Positions 32,908 through 43,340 of a stretch of DNA of 64,000 bases are shown here, one piece after another. The stretch covers positions 22,034,639 through 22,098,638 of the forward strand of contig NC_079415.1 in the NCBI RefSeq assembly GCF_026213295.1, given 5' to 3'. Under the pieces are notes generated by a model, which did not search any database, was not told where the DNA came from, and saw only the letters and a list, made by a program, of their open reading frames with translations. The first letter of the stretch is position 1. Every line of letters begins with the position of its first letter. The position numbers were made by a program, and so were the translations under genes. This DNA is from Gadus chalcogrammus. Its lineage: Eukaryota; Chordata; Actinopteri; Gadiformes; Gadidae.

Positions 32908-33417
32908 ACATCTCCCCCATCAGTCATGGGGGAGGCATTGTCACAGCCTCCAACAGTAATAATAATCAACTATGGTTTGTAATTGTCTTAATGATTCGAT
33001 AAACAATGAAAAAAATTATCATACAAAAATAAATCGCTTGATTCGAAAATGGTTATATCAGTAATCAGTAATAAGTCATCATAGTTCTCCATAAACCTTG
33101 TGTGAAATGAATGAATGATTGAACCTTTGTTCAAAAATAAAACAAAACAAACAAAATGTTCTAAAGCTGAGCAGTTGTGTCAAGAAGGAACCAACATGAA
33201 TTCTCACTTAGATAGGCGGTGACAAAAGTCCTAGCATCTTTCGAAGACTAACCTCTCGTGAAAATAAAGGAATGAAAATAACAAACACTCAAACACTCCC
33301 TACTCTTCACCCCGTATCAGTTAGTTTGCGTGCCAAATCTAACGAGTGTCATTCCAAGTTGGTGTTATTGTTGGTTTCCAACACTGAATCGCATATGCGG
33401 CTGAGTTCTTCAACATT
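32908..33417. other. Unassigned stretch between BEL and ERV-C gag
   Basis: Position would be downstream of ERV-C gag on the minus strand, so protease/pol is expected, but no such motif is visible. AT-rich. Confidence 0.4.
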
Positions 33418-35077
33418 CTACGCCTGTAACTTCTTCAATCGTTCCCTCATTTTGTTTGAGCGTTTTTCTTCCCCTACTCTCTCGTTGGAGCGGTCACGGT
33501 ACATCTTCCGAGGGGCTTTACATTCTCTTATCCAGTGTCCAATTTGTCCAGAGTTGTGGCATGGTCGAGGTTCTTTCTGTCTGTCTGACTGGGGGAATCG
33601 TCCTCTGTCCCTGTTGGACTGGGGGAATCTTTCTCGTTCCCTGGCCATTTCCTTCTTCTCGTCAGCCAGGAATCGAATCCTGACTTCTTCATCTCGATCC
33701 ACCTTTTCTCCGAATTCCTTGATCTCTGCCATTGTGCTGCTTTGGTTGTCCCAGCCGGGAAACCTTGTCTTTCCTCCCGTTCGGATCTCCGGCAGTACCT
33801 GCCGGAGATACATGGTCTTCAAAGGCAAGTCCTGTGACTGGTCGATGTTGTCCATATCATATTCAGTTTGGCCTGAGTACAGCAAATAACATTCGAAGAA
33901 GCGCTTATTGAACTGGTCCAGACCCTCGTCTTCCTTCTGCATACAACGAGTGATTGTTGTCCAGTTGACTTGTGCCCTGGAGTGTTTTTGGATCCACGCC
34001 TTTATGGCCTCCCATCCCTTTCCTGGTCTCATTCCGTCTTCTCCTATGGCATCTTCCACCTCGTATCGAATCTGGGTGCGCTCAGTGCCGCTCAGGTGTT
34101 TGAACAATATAGCAAGGCCATCGTAGGGGTGGAGTTCGTACAGAAGCATCAGTTGTTTCAATTTCATCCATGGCTGTAGGCCTGCTCTCCTCGGGTGGTC
34201 GATTTCCGCACTCCATTTTTCGATGTCCTTCGGGTTGGAGGGTTCATAGAGGATTGTGCGTCCCTCCACGCTTTCTATCTTCTTCAAGGCCCTGAGGTTA
34301 ACTATTTCGTCTTTCTCATCTTTGGTCGTCATGTGTGGTGTGGCTGCACCTCCCATCGCGCTGCAGTGTGGTTGTATGTTGTCATCAAATCCTCCAATGC
34401 GTGATTCATTCTTAGTCACTGTTCCAGGCCTCACCTCGGGGGGTTGTTGTGTTGGGGTTCGGATGTTGAAATTGTTGTGGAAGCTGGATCGCATCATGAT
34501 TAGCATAGTCAGGTGGGGCAGATGGATTTCCCTTCCGTGGCACATGGGGGGTACTGCAGATGACCGGGTACTCGCCTATAAAGCTGTTGACGTCTGAGAG
34601 AACACTGTGTCTTGACTCCTGTAAACCACCAGATGGTGTCGATGGCTGCATCGGGAAGATGTATTCCCCATCTGGGCCACACGATGGCAGTGTGGGGTAC
34701 ATGCGACCATAGACTCCCAAGGTGCCTCCTCCGTTTCCTTGGTCACCCCCCCTTGGGGGCCCTGAGTCGAGGGGGCGGGCCGCTATCATTCCTTCTCTGA
34801 CTAGCGTCGTGTGTAGGTCTGTCAACTTCCTCTGCTCTTTGTTCCGAGTCGCTTCATCCTTGAACAAACGAATTTCGTCGGCAAGCAGTTTGATTTTCTC
34901 TCTATTTTTTTTCAGAGCAGTCTTTTCCAATTCATCTCTCTTTTTGTTACAGAGTCTCGCTAACTGAATAAAGATCAATCTCTCTAACCTCCACTTCAAA
35001 AGAATCTTGTTCCTTTGGTTCAGATTGCTATCCTCTTCCTCCTCCTCTGCTTTCTTCCTGCCTTTACCTTTCGGCAT
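33418..35077 (-). pseudogene. ERV-C Gag, one frameshift
   Basis: The start ATG at 35077 opens MPKGKGRKKAEEEEEDSN, a highly charged coiled-coil-prone N-terminus, then a Pro-rich section with NPSAPPDY, which contains a PSAP late motif overlapping a PPxY-like element (about 34500). The frame ends at 34412. The overlapping frame (from 34545) carries on with the capsid-like region (EKWSAEIDHPRRAGLQPWMK, WTTITRCMQKEDEGLDQFNK). The zinc knuckle CHNSGQIGHWIREC has Ser for the second Cys. Stop at 33418. Confidence 0.8.
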
Positions 35078-35940
35078 TTTTCCTATCTTTTTCTATCTGT
35101 AAAGTAACTAAAACTAGCGACCAATCGCTGCTTAGAAAGAAACAAACAGACGCCTCCCACGGAGCTCGGTATGCCAACAACAGATGATGGCACACTTTTT
35201 CCTTCTTCGATTAAAAAAACAACAATACAGATGATTCCTCGGCGGGGATCAAAACAACATAGCACAAACAAAAAAACTCTAGCAATTAATGTAACCTCAC
35301 CAGTGAATTCAATACAAATACGGTTTCACTCCTTGTCTGACAAGTCGTAAAACAAAACCCCTGAGCAACCCAAACGTCTTAAGTTATATTCAGGACACGT
35401 ATCAACATTGACAAACTAGCAAAGATGAACAAATCACTTGGATGACATGCTATTACAATATTCTAGGACTCTAACCCAGCTTCTAGGACTCTAGCCCAGT
35501 TTCTAGGACTCTAGCCCAGACCAAAGGCCTTATTCAACAAACAAATTCAAAAGAGTTTCATATGGCGTATATTCAGTGATTATTGAGCTCATAAACACTA
35601 ATACAGGTTCTTACTTCGTCAAGCTCTTAATGACACAACTTCATTACTCAGCAAATGTAGTGCAGCCTAATAGTAAAACAAATAATAATAATCACAGTTA
35701 TGTGTGTGTAGATTATTTTAAGATTACTTTCTTGTTATTTTCTCTTGGTCGAGAGTGTGGAATGAGATTCAGTCACCGTTGATTCCCACGTGCATGGAGA
35801 TGCGCTGGTTCAGCCACGTTGTGGATGCGGGTCCCTCAGCAGGGCAGGCGTTGATACGTCTTCCCAGGCAGGGCGCGCGCTCTTCTCAGTCACAGGGCAA
35901 TCTTCAGAGGCAATCGTCTTCTCACTCCTCTCTCTTCAAG
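35078..35940 (-). other. ERV-C leader
   Basis: Non-coding stretch between primer site and gag start. TTCTAGGACTCTAGCCCAG-like units repeat three times near 35461-35520. No other feature is recognised. Confidence 0.5.
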
Positions 35941-35957
35941 ACGGGTTCACGGCACCA
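35941..35957 (-). other. ERV-C primer-binding site, tRNA-His-like
   Basis: The minus strand reads TGGTGCCGTGAACCCGT two bases after the LTR end (CTAACA at 35960). The first eleven bases match the complement of tRNA-His 3' end (TGGTGCCGTGA), as used by some fish retroviruses; the rest departs. Confidence 0.6.
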
Positions 35958-35959
35958 AA

Positions 35960-36300
35960 TGTTAGATTTCAGCTTATTTCTAAACTGTTCGGACAGACTC
36001 TGCGTTGTGTATTTTCAGTCGTAGTAGTAATTCTTGAAGTCGAAATCAAAGCAGCTTGACAGGTTGGATTAGAGGGTTGAATAGATGGTTTATTTTCCAG
36101 GAATACAGCGAGATACAGACTTAGGTTGAATAATCTATAGTGGACCCGGTGGTCGATGACTTATTCCTTGGCTGTCGAACCCTCTACTCCTCGAACCAAA
36201 GGGTTGGGGCGAGTATTATACAAAAAGGGGATGTATGAATAACAAGAGAACAGACGCACTCTCAGCATTGATAAGGTATCTGGCCCTAGCTATGTCCCAG
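35960..36300 (-). repeat. ERV-C 5' LTR
   Basis: Minus-strand end CTAACA abuts the primer site. AATAAACCATC (plus 36083-36093 complement) is a polyadenylation signal, and TATAATACTCGCCCC near 36205-36220 is TATA-like, in the right order. The U3 start near 36300 is a guess because no partner LTR is in the window. Confidence 0.55.
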
Positions 36301-36309
36301 AGGACCAGG

Positions 36310-36840
36310 GGTCTCATTTATAAAACTGTGCGTGGGATCGTTACTAAAAATGTGCGTACGCCCAGAAGCCAAGTTTTGCGTGCGCCAAAAAATATTCGGA
36401 TTTATAAAACACTGCGTACGCACACCTGTACGCAATCTTTGCTTTATAAATCACATACTGACTACAATTGTGCGCAGCTGAATCAGCTTCACGTTCCGCC
36501 CGCTACACGCCCCTTTTTAACCATAAATGGTCAATGCAAATGACCTCATGAATGCGATCTGCATATAAAACAGACTCGGATGCCGGTATTATGTCTTGTT
36601 GGAAACAATGGCAGAAGTACTGAGAAAATCAAAAAAGCGAAATTTCACAGAGGTTGAAGTGGAGACACTTGTGGGTGAGATGGAGGACCGAAAGATAGTT
36701 TTGTTCGGCGGTCACAGGATTGGGATCGCCAACAACAAAAAGCAGAGTGAGTGGCAACATGTTGCTGCAGCAGTGAACTCTGTCAGTAGCACGGAGCGCA
36801 CTGTCCCAGAATTAAAAAAAGAAGTGGTCTGACAGAGAGT
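36310..36840 (+). mobile_element. PIF/Harbinger fragment (one end plus DNA-binding gene)
   Basis: Starts GGGGTCTCATTTATAAAACT, an end seen in fish Harbinger elements, followed by GCGTACGC-rich subterminal repeats (36354-36435), then the Myb/SANT-like ORF. The opposite end was not found before the LINE begins at 37172. Confidence 0.65.
36608..36832 (+). pseudogene. Harbinger Myb/SANT-like DNA-binding protein, truncated
   Basis: Harbinger elements encode, besides the nuclease, a Myb/SANT-like protein that binds element ends and carries the transposase into the nucleus. The ATG at 36608 gives MAEVLRKSKKRNFTEVEVET, then LVGEMEDRKIVLFGGHRIG and QSEWQHVAAAVNSV, the first helices of this domain. 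At ELKKEVV the frame is lost by an indel in an A-run (about 36817-36823): the expected Lys-Trp continuation is visible in the next frame. The C-terminal half is missing. Confidence 0.75.
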
Positions 36841-37171
36841 TACATATTTTTATGTAGCCTACCAATAAATCGTTATGGTCCCTAAATACCCTCTCCCTCA
36901 GAATCCTGCCATTTGCATGGTCCGCCAGAAGTGCCATATGGTGCAGCATTACCACGGCGCTCACCTCTGTATTTATAGGGTTACGGTAATAAGACGAGAA
37001 CGCCTTGGATAATCAGTTTGTAATCACCCACGTAAAATGTTCTTGAACATAACCCCTTTTTAATGCCTGATTTGTCATGAAAAGCATCAAGAGTAACGGA
37101 CAACGATTGTGATGAGGAGTGTGGCTTGGTTTTTCACACTTGATTTAATTGACATTTGATTATGTGTTTAC
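36841..37171. other. Unassigned stretch
   Basis: Possibly the remainder of the Harbinger fragment. No motif is recognised. Confidence 0.35.
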
Positions 37172-37199
37172 AGTCTCATCTCATCTCATTTTCGTCCGC

Positions 37200-37898
37200 T
37201 TATCCGGGGTCGGGTCGCGGGGGGAGCAGCTCAAGCAGGGGGCCCCAGACTTCCCCTTCCCGGGCCACATTGACCAGCTCTGACGGGGGGATCCCGAGGC
37301 GTTCCCAGGCCAGTGTTGAGATATAATCTCTCCACCTAGTCCTGGGTCTTCCCCGAGGTCTCCTCCCCACTGGACGTGCCTGAAACACCTCCCAAGGAAG
37401 GCGCCCAGTGGGCATCCTTACCAGATGCCCGAACCACCTCAGCTGACTCCTTTCTAAGTAAAGGAGAAGCGGCTCTAATCCGAGTTCCTCATGGATGGCT
37501 GAGCTTCTCACCCTATCCCTAAGGGAGACGCCAGGCACCCTTCTGAGAAAACTCATCTCAGCCGCTTGTACCCGCAATCTCATCCTTTCGGTCATCACCC
37601 AACCCTCACGACCATAGGTGAGGATAGGAACGAAGATCAACCGGTAGATCGAGAGCTTTGCCTTACGGCTCAGCTCTCTTTTCGTAACAATGGTGCGGTA
37701 AAGCGAACGCAATACTGCCCCTGCTGCTCTGATTCTCCGGCCAATTTCATGCTCCATCGTACCCTCACTCGCGAACAAGACCCCGAGGTACTTGAACTCC
37801 TTCACTTTGGCTAAGGACTAATTTCCTACCCGGAGTAAGCAATCAACCGGTTTCCTGCTAAGAGTCATGACCTCAGATTTAGCGGTGCTGATCCTCAT
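37200..37898 (-). pseudogene. LINE RT C-terminal part
   Basis: After the deletion the minus frame reads RISTAKSEVMTLSRKPVDCL (about 37840-37898), then continues KEFKYLGVLFASEGTMEHEI, LIFVPILTYGREGWVMTERM, AAEMSFLRRVPGVSLRDRVR and ends LLELLPPRPDPG. This is the thumb and connection of LINE RT. The (F/Y)ADD motif and motif A are absent between this and the upstream part, so about 150-180 codons were lost near 37900. Confidence 0.85.
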
Positions 37899-39917
37899 TC
37901 AAGCCGCATCACACAATTTGAGGTTCGGCGATCGGCCAGACCCTCCTTTCCAGCACCTTGGAGTAGACTTTACCAGGGAGGCTGAGAAGTGTGATACCCG
38001 GTAATTGGCACACACTCTCTGGTCCCCCTTTTTGAATAGGGGAACCACCACCCCGGTTTGCCACTCCTTTGGCACTGTACCCGACTCCAACGCAATGTTG
38101 AATAGGCGTGTCAACCATGACAGCCCCTCAACACCCAGAGCCTTTAGCATTTCTGACTGGATCTCATCAATCCCTGGGGCTTTGCCACTGCAGAGATGTT
38201 TGACTACCTCAGTGACCTCCACCAGGGAAATTGACGACGAAACGCCATCAACCTCCAGCTCTGCCTCCAACATAGAGGGCGTGTAATTCGGATTCAGGAG
38301 TTCCTCAAAGTGTTCCTTCCAACGTCCGACGACCTCCTCAGTTGAGGTCAACAGAGTCCCCTCCTTACCGTACACAGCTTGGATGGTTCCCTGTTTCCCC
38401 CTCCTGAGGTGCCGGATAGTCTTCCAGAAACACTTTGGTGCCGACCGAAAGTCCTTCTCCATGGCCTCTCCGAACTTCTCCCACACCTGCTGCTTAGCCT
38501 CCGACACGGCAGCAGCTGCAGCCCTTCGGACCTGTCGGTACCCTGCAACTGAGTCAAGAGTCCCCCAGGATATCATATCCCGGAAGGCCTCCTTCTTCAA
38601 TCGGACGGCTTCCCTGACCACCGGTGTCCCCCACGGTGTCCGAGGGTTACCGCCCCTTGAGGAGCCTAAGACCCTGAGGCCACAGCTAGCCACCGCAGCT
38701 TCAGCAATGAAGGCTTTGAACACCGCCCACTCCGGCTCAATGCCCCCAACCTCCACAGGAATGCCAGAAAAACTCAGCCGGAGGTGTGAGTTGAAGATAC
38801 CTAGGACGGGGGCCTCCTCCAGACGTTCCCAATTCACCTGCACTACTCGTTTGGGCTTACCAGGTCTATCCGGAAATTTACCCCATTCCCTGATCCAACT
38901 CACCACCAGATGGTGGTCGGTTGACAGTTCCGCCCCTCTCTTAACCTGAGTGTCCAAAACATGCGGCCTCAGATCAGATGACACGATCACGAAATCGATC
39001 ATCGATCTTCGGCCTAGGGTACTCTGGTACCAGGTACACTTATGAGCACCCTTATGTTCGAACATGGTGTTTGTTATGGATAATCCATGACTAGCACAGA
39101 AGTCCAATAACAAACGACCGCTCGGGTTTAGATCAGGGAGGCCGTTCCTCCCCACCACGCCTCTCCAAGTGTCTCCATCGTTGCCCACGTGGGCGTTGAA
39201 GTCTCCCAGCAGAACTACGGAGTCCCCTACTGGAGCCCCATACAGGACTCCATTCAGGGTCTCCAAGAAGGCCGAGTACTCTGAGCTGCTGTTTGGTGCA
39301 TTCGCACAAACAACAGTCAGAGTTTTCCCCCCTACAACCCTTAGGCGCAGGGAGGCGACCCTCTCGTCTACCGGGGTAAACTCCAACACCGCGGCGCTCA
39401 GCCGGGGATTTATGAGTATCCCCACACCCGCCCGGCGCCTCACGCCCTCGGCAACTCCGGAGAAGAATAGAGTCCAACCCTTATCCAGGAGTACGGTACC
39501 AGAGCTGAGACTGTGCGTGGAGGTAAGCCCCACCAGATCTAACTGATAGCGCTCCACCTCCCTCACAAGCTCCGGTTCCTTTCCCCACAGTGAGGTGACG
39601 TTCCACGTCCCCAGAGCCAGCTTCTGCCGCCCGGGTCTGGTCTGTCGAGACCCCTGACCTTCGCTGCCACCCATGTGGCTGCGCACCCGACCCCAACGGG
39701 TCTTCCCACAGGTGGTGGGCCCATGGGATGAAGAGAGGGGGGGTGCCACGTAGTTTGTTCGGGCTGTGCTCGACCGGGCTCCGTGGCAAACCCGGCCACC
39801 AGGCGCTCGCCATCGAGCCCTCCGTCTGGGCCTGGCTCCAGACGGGGGCCCCGGGCTTCCTCCGGGCCGGGTCACATCTCCTCTTCTTACGTTATTCATT
39901 GAGGATTTTTGAACCAT
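37899..39917 (-). pseudogene. LINE endonuclease and RT N-terminal part
   Basis: 672 codons open. Endonuclease motifs in order: [10 protein letters not shown] (start of fold, near residue 100), [24 protein letters not shown] (catalytic Asp-Asn), [19 protein letters not shown], and [12 protein letters not shown] with the catalytic Asp-His. The RT region opens with [36 protein letters not shown] and [16 protein letters not shown] frame change follows; the neighbouring frame adds [20 protein letters not shown]. The first 90 residues look like translated 5' UTR. Confidence 0.85.
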
Positions 39918-40049
39918 TCTCAGTCTGGCCCCTCACCTGAGACCACTCTGCCATGAGAGACCCTACCAGGAGCACAAGGCTCCAGACAGCACAGCCCTCA
40001 GGTTCACAGGGACACGCAAACCTCTCCACCACGATAAGGTGACGGTTCC

Positions 40050-40428
40050 AGGGGTAAATTTATTAAATAGCTACCTCTTTTGAATTGTCAACTGTCTATT
40101 GTATTAGAGGTCCTTTTATGATGCATATACTGATATTTATTTGAATATGCACGGCGTAATTATATATATATTTGTCTTGGTAGACGACCGATTGCCTGCT
40201 AGTTTGTTAGATCGACTTCACCACCTGTGAAGGTATCTCCAGGGGTATATTGATTAAATAGCTACCTCTTTTGCATTGTCAACTGTCTATTGTATTAGAG
40301 GTCCTTTTATGATGCATATACTGACATTTATTTGTATATGCACAGCGTAATTATATATATTTTATCTTGGTAGACGACCGATTGCCTGCTGGTTTGTGAG
40401 CTCGACTTCGCCATGTGAAGGTATCTAC
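40050..40428. repeat. Tandem direct repeat, about 190 bp, two copies
   Basis: Copy 1 about 40050-40238 and copy 2 about 40239-40428 both contain AAATAGCTACCTCTTTTG, TTAGAGGTCCTTTTATGATG and TAGACGACCGATTGCCTGCT. They are about 93% alike by eye. No coding content. They abut the 5' end of the LINE. Confidence 0.92.
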
Positions 40429-40569
40429 ACCAACAATTACGAAGTTCAGTAGTGAATCTAACTTTTATTTAGTTAGTTATTTATATTGGAGTACTAGGAT
40501 CATTTAGGTTGATTTAAGGACGGGTTTTATGATGCGATAGCTAGTAGAAATAACAGTGTGTTTGTTTAA

Positions 40570-40937
40570 TTATATCCTGGAAAGGGTGATGTTCAGCACA
40601 TGAAGCCCTACAGATGCCGCCGCTTCAACAATGCTGATCATGATGGGCGGTGAATTTAACCTGTATGGCTTTTTCGTTTTAACTTCTTGTTCTGAATTGT
40701 TTCTCTTTCTTGGTGCCAAATTTATTCTTTTGTGTTTTACAAGAGACCTCTCTGCTCTCCTTCTCATTCATTTTTCCTTTTCTAGTCGCCCCATCAGTCC
40801 CTGGCAGTCTGGTCCCTGGAGCAGCAGGCCCTGGATCACCTGCCCCTGACAAAGTGGCCTCTTGATTGCTCTCTGTGTCTCCTGTCATGTCCTTTTCATC
40901 GCTCTTGAAATCCACCTCAATTTCTCCCTCAATCTCT
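40570..40937 (-). other. Unidentified minus-strand open frame, possible exon
   Basis: A hydrophilic frame (40679-40915, extending upstream to about 40935) reads EIEVDFKSDEKDMTGDTE, GDPGPAAPGTRLPGTDGA, then a Lys-rich end. Directly upstream on the minus strand is TTGTAATTATTACAG, which resembles a splice acceptor. No domain is recognised. It could be an exon of a gene that starts at the THAP exon about 1.5 kb upstream on the same strand, or a transposon fragment. Confidence 0.3.
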
Positions 40938-41546
40938 GTAATAATTACAAGGTAATGTTGCTGTTATATGTATTTTGCCTTTGCATTTGCAACTACTGTC
41001 ATCTCCAATGTAAGCCTATGTAAGAAAATTAATTAAAGCGAATCATTTCTGTAATGTGAATTAAACAATCTGCCACAATCAGAAACCAATAAAATGTATA
41101 AATGGATCTACCGGCAATTGTTAATTGGGTAGAAATGTGTCAATTATCTACATTGTGTGCAAATCCTCAGAGAATCCCTGACCTCTGGTTGTTTTTTAAA
41201 CTGAATGTACAAATATGAATTATGTAATCTCATTAGGAGTGTAGTCTATCCTTGAGTTACATGAAATGGGGAATATTGTTAGCTGCATGGATCATACCGA
41301 AGTTTAATTTGGTGAAATATGTGTGGTCCGTTGCACTTGGTTCTGGAGGCACCCTCACAGAAGGGGGTTTCCTCCTCTGTGGCTTTGAATGAAAACTGTT
41401 GGGACTGCATCGGGCCTCAGCTTCAACATCCCTTCTCTTTTTGTGGCAGTGAATTGGTCATCTTCAAAGTGTACCTTTATAGGTAGGCTTGTAAGATCAG
41501 TTTCCATTGCACTTCAAATAACATTGAAAAGTCATAATTCTCAACA
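40938..41546. other. Unassigned region
   Basis: AT-rich, no motif-bearing open frame, no repeat boundary recognised. Confidence 0.4.
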
Positions 41547-41554
41547 CTTAGAAT

Positions 41555-42390
41555 CAGACATGGGGGACTCGAGTCACATGACTTGACTCGAGATAATTAA
41601 CTTGTTTAATTTTCATGTCAGTAGGCTACTTCTAAGTCAGTGGTTGTAAGTGTATTTTTGTTCAATGTGGAGGTAAGAGTTATGGCAGTCCCTGCATCAA
41701 GTGCACCTGTTGAACGTGTGTTCAGCCATGGTGGGGTGATAATGTGACCGCATCATTCAGAACTCAGAATTCTCAGAATTTGTACTGTCAAATTATTTTT
41801 TTTGCAAATGCATTGTAAGTCAATGTATGTTGCGAGGCAGCAAGATTGCTACCTGCTTTCAGGCTTGTGTATTACTATTTCCCCTTCCTACAGTATGTGT
41901 GATATTACTTTTAAAATATTCTTTTTTTTCATGTCTGATGCCATGTGTTGCAAATAATATTCTACAACATGTAGGGAGATTGAGTGATTGACTTGAACTG
42001 TTCTCGTATACAGCAACCTAGAGGTTCTATTTGATTCTGTTCATAGGTTGGAGGTAATGATCATAAAAAAAAAATCAAACTATGCACATAATGGTTTTGG
42101 AATGTTTTGAATAGTTTGAGTTATTGTTATTGTTAAGACATTGTTATTGTTAATGTTGAAATAAAACTCAACTTATCAACCACTCTCTTTACCGAATTTT
42201 AAATGTGGAAACTGGGTTAGATCATCAGATTTTTGTATGACTTGACTTGTGACTTGCTTGACCTGAGCAATGACTTGACTTGTGACTTGCTTGATTCTCA
42301 CCACAGTGACTTGGGACTTGCTTGAGACTTGAAAGTTATGACTTGAGACTTGCTTGTGACTTGCACATGGATGACTTACCCCCACCTCTG
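41555..42390 (+). mobile_element. hAT deletion derivative, 836 bp
   Basis: Ends CAGACATGGGGGACTCGAGT and, reverse-complemented, CAGAGGTGGGGGTAAGTCAT. The duplication CTTAGAAT (41547-41554 and 42391-42398) is perfect. The right third has many ACTTGACTTGTGACTTGC-like subterminal repeats (42237-42365). It keeps a piece of transposase C-terminus, so it arose by internal deletion of an autonomous element. Confidence 0.92.
41667..41752 (+). pseudogene. hAT transposase C-terminal dimerisation scrap
   Basis: Plus strand reads EVRVMAVPASSAPVERVFSH then GGVIM, the conserved hAT dimerisation block (P-A-S-S-A-x-x-E-R-x-F-S). A TGA follows directly, then PHHSELRIL in the same frame. About 28 codons are left of a protein that is usually over 600. 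Its catalytic glutamate-containing ER pair is intact. Confidence 0.85.
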
Positions 42391-42480
42391 CTTAGAATTA
42401 TTATGCCCTTTGAAATGCTATCAAGTGATGTGAACATTACTTACATTACATCGTTTTTGACGTTTGCTGACCCCTGTCAC

Positions 42481-42606
42481 TTATACGTTTTGACGGCTGA
42501 CCATTGCCATCCATTTCTTCCTGCGCTCTTGGTCCTTGGGGAAGCCATACATGTGGTAACCCTTCTCGGACCGATTGGAGCATCCAAACGCTGCACAGCC
42601 AACCAT
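42481..42606 (-). CDS. THAP-type zinc finger, 40-residue exon candidate
   Basis: ATG at 42606 opens MVGCAAFGCSNRSEKGYHMY, then GFPKDQERRKKWMAMVSRQN. The initial Cys-x4-Cys pair and the Phe-Pro-Lys-Asp and KKW elements match the first half of a THAP domain (C2CH zinc-dependent DNA binding). The second Cys and His would be in the next exon. After Asn the sequence is GTATAAGTG, a plausible splice donor; without splicing the frame stops after one more codon. THAP domains occur in host genes and in P-element-like transposases, and I cannot tell which this is. Confidence 0.6.
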   Translation of the reverse strand: MVGCAAFGCSNRSEKGYHMYGFPKDQERRKKWMAMVSRQNV

Positions 42607-43151
42607 GGTATGACCATTGATCTAAACCAATTTTGAATTTGCTCAGGGCTATTATAAGTATATTATATAGTGTTCCCTGCTGTGTCCATTGTTGAATCTG
42701 TTCACACAATCACACTCACTTGTTCTTGTCACACTAATTGTTTAATAAAAAAAAAAACTATTTCATTCATCCAAGCGTAATGAGTTATTCTTTAATATAT
42801 TTGATACTTTGTGTGGCTCATATCTTAAAATGATCATGGTAAAACAACTTGATTACTTTGATTTCAATACAGATGTAGGGTAAAAGTTAAGGTTAAGCCA
42901 GTATGCTAACCACGAACGTGAAGCTTTCCCTCAAACTTAAAAACGTATCTTAAGTAATACTGTACAGTAATGAATTTTGGGACGTTGAAAATATTTGAGT
43001 AGAATATTTTAACGTTGAATTTTTTAACGTTGAATTTTTTAACATTGAAAAATTAAGGTGAATATGATAGATTGAAAATGTAAAGAGTTAAATTCAGAGG
43101 CAAAAAATTCAGATAGGTTATTTCAATGCATAAATATTCAGTGCTTATAAT
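42607..43151. other. Unassigned region
   Basis: AT-rich. A 17-base unit TTGAATTTTTTAACGTT repeats about three times near 43014-43050. No gene recognised. Confidence 0.4.
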
Positions 43152-43340
43152 TCAATGTGTTTTTATTTTCAAAACCCGATGGCACAGATTTACTTCCATA
43201 GATCTTCCCATTATTCGATTAAAAAATTTCCACAATTGTTTTCCATCGTTTCTAGAGTCATTGATCTTGTTCTTATAATGTACTTTTTTAGTACTCCTAT
43301 TCATTTTAGTTACACGATTTCTTAATTTACGGTAGATCAA
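43152..43340 (-). pseudogene. LINE ORF2 fragment
   Basis: The minus frame YRKLRNRVTKMNRSTKKVHY, then NDGKQLWKFFNRIMGRS, resembles the stretch between endonuclease and RT of CR1/I-type LINEs. A similar layout (YKNKLTHIIRANKKEYY, GIWNLLNSIIRK) occurs in the LINE at 57.4-59.2 kb. Only 62 codons; no RT motif. Confidence 0.55.

Larger units (their letters stand above)
33418..36300 (-). mobile_element. ERV-C: 5' part of an endogenous retrovirus
   Basis: On the minus strand: a 5' LTR (about 36300 to 35960), a primer site, a leader, and gag from 35077 to 33418. No pol, env or 3' LTR is found before the BEL element begins. The ERV-C LTR is unrelated by eye to that of ERV-B. Confidence 0.78.
37172..40048 (-). 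mobile_element. Endonuclease-RT LINE, near full length with RT core deleted
   Basis: The 5' end is near 40048 (minus CACCTTATCGTGGTGGAGAG) and the 3' end at 37172 has a (GATGA)n-like tail. It encodes an apurinic-type endonuclease, the start of RT and the RT C-terminus; the catalytic RT middle is missing. The wording ([40 protein letters not shown]) belongs to an abundant fish RTE/Rex-like LINE family. I do not assign the clade further. Confidence 0.85.

Noticed and set aside
32713..32930. Right BEL repeat as the 3' LTR of ERV-C
   Set aside because: It has a purine tract in the right place, but its sequence does not resemble the ERV-C 5' LTR at 35960-36300.
33272..33889. 205-codon plus-strand protein
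   Set aside because: Antisense to ERV-C Gag, which has capsid and zinc-knuckle motifs on the minus strand.
38383..38949. 188-codon plus-strand protein
   Set aside because: Antisense to the LINE endonuclease-RT frame.
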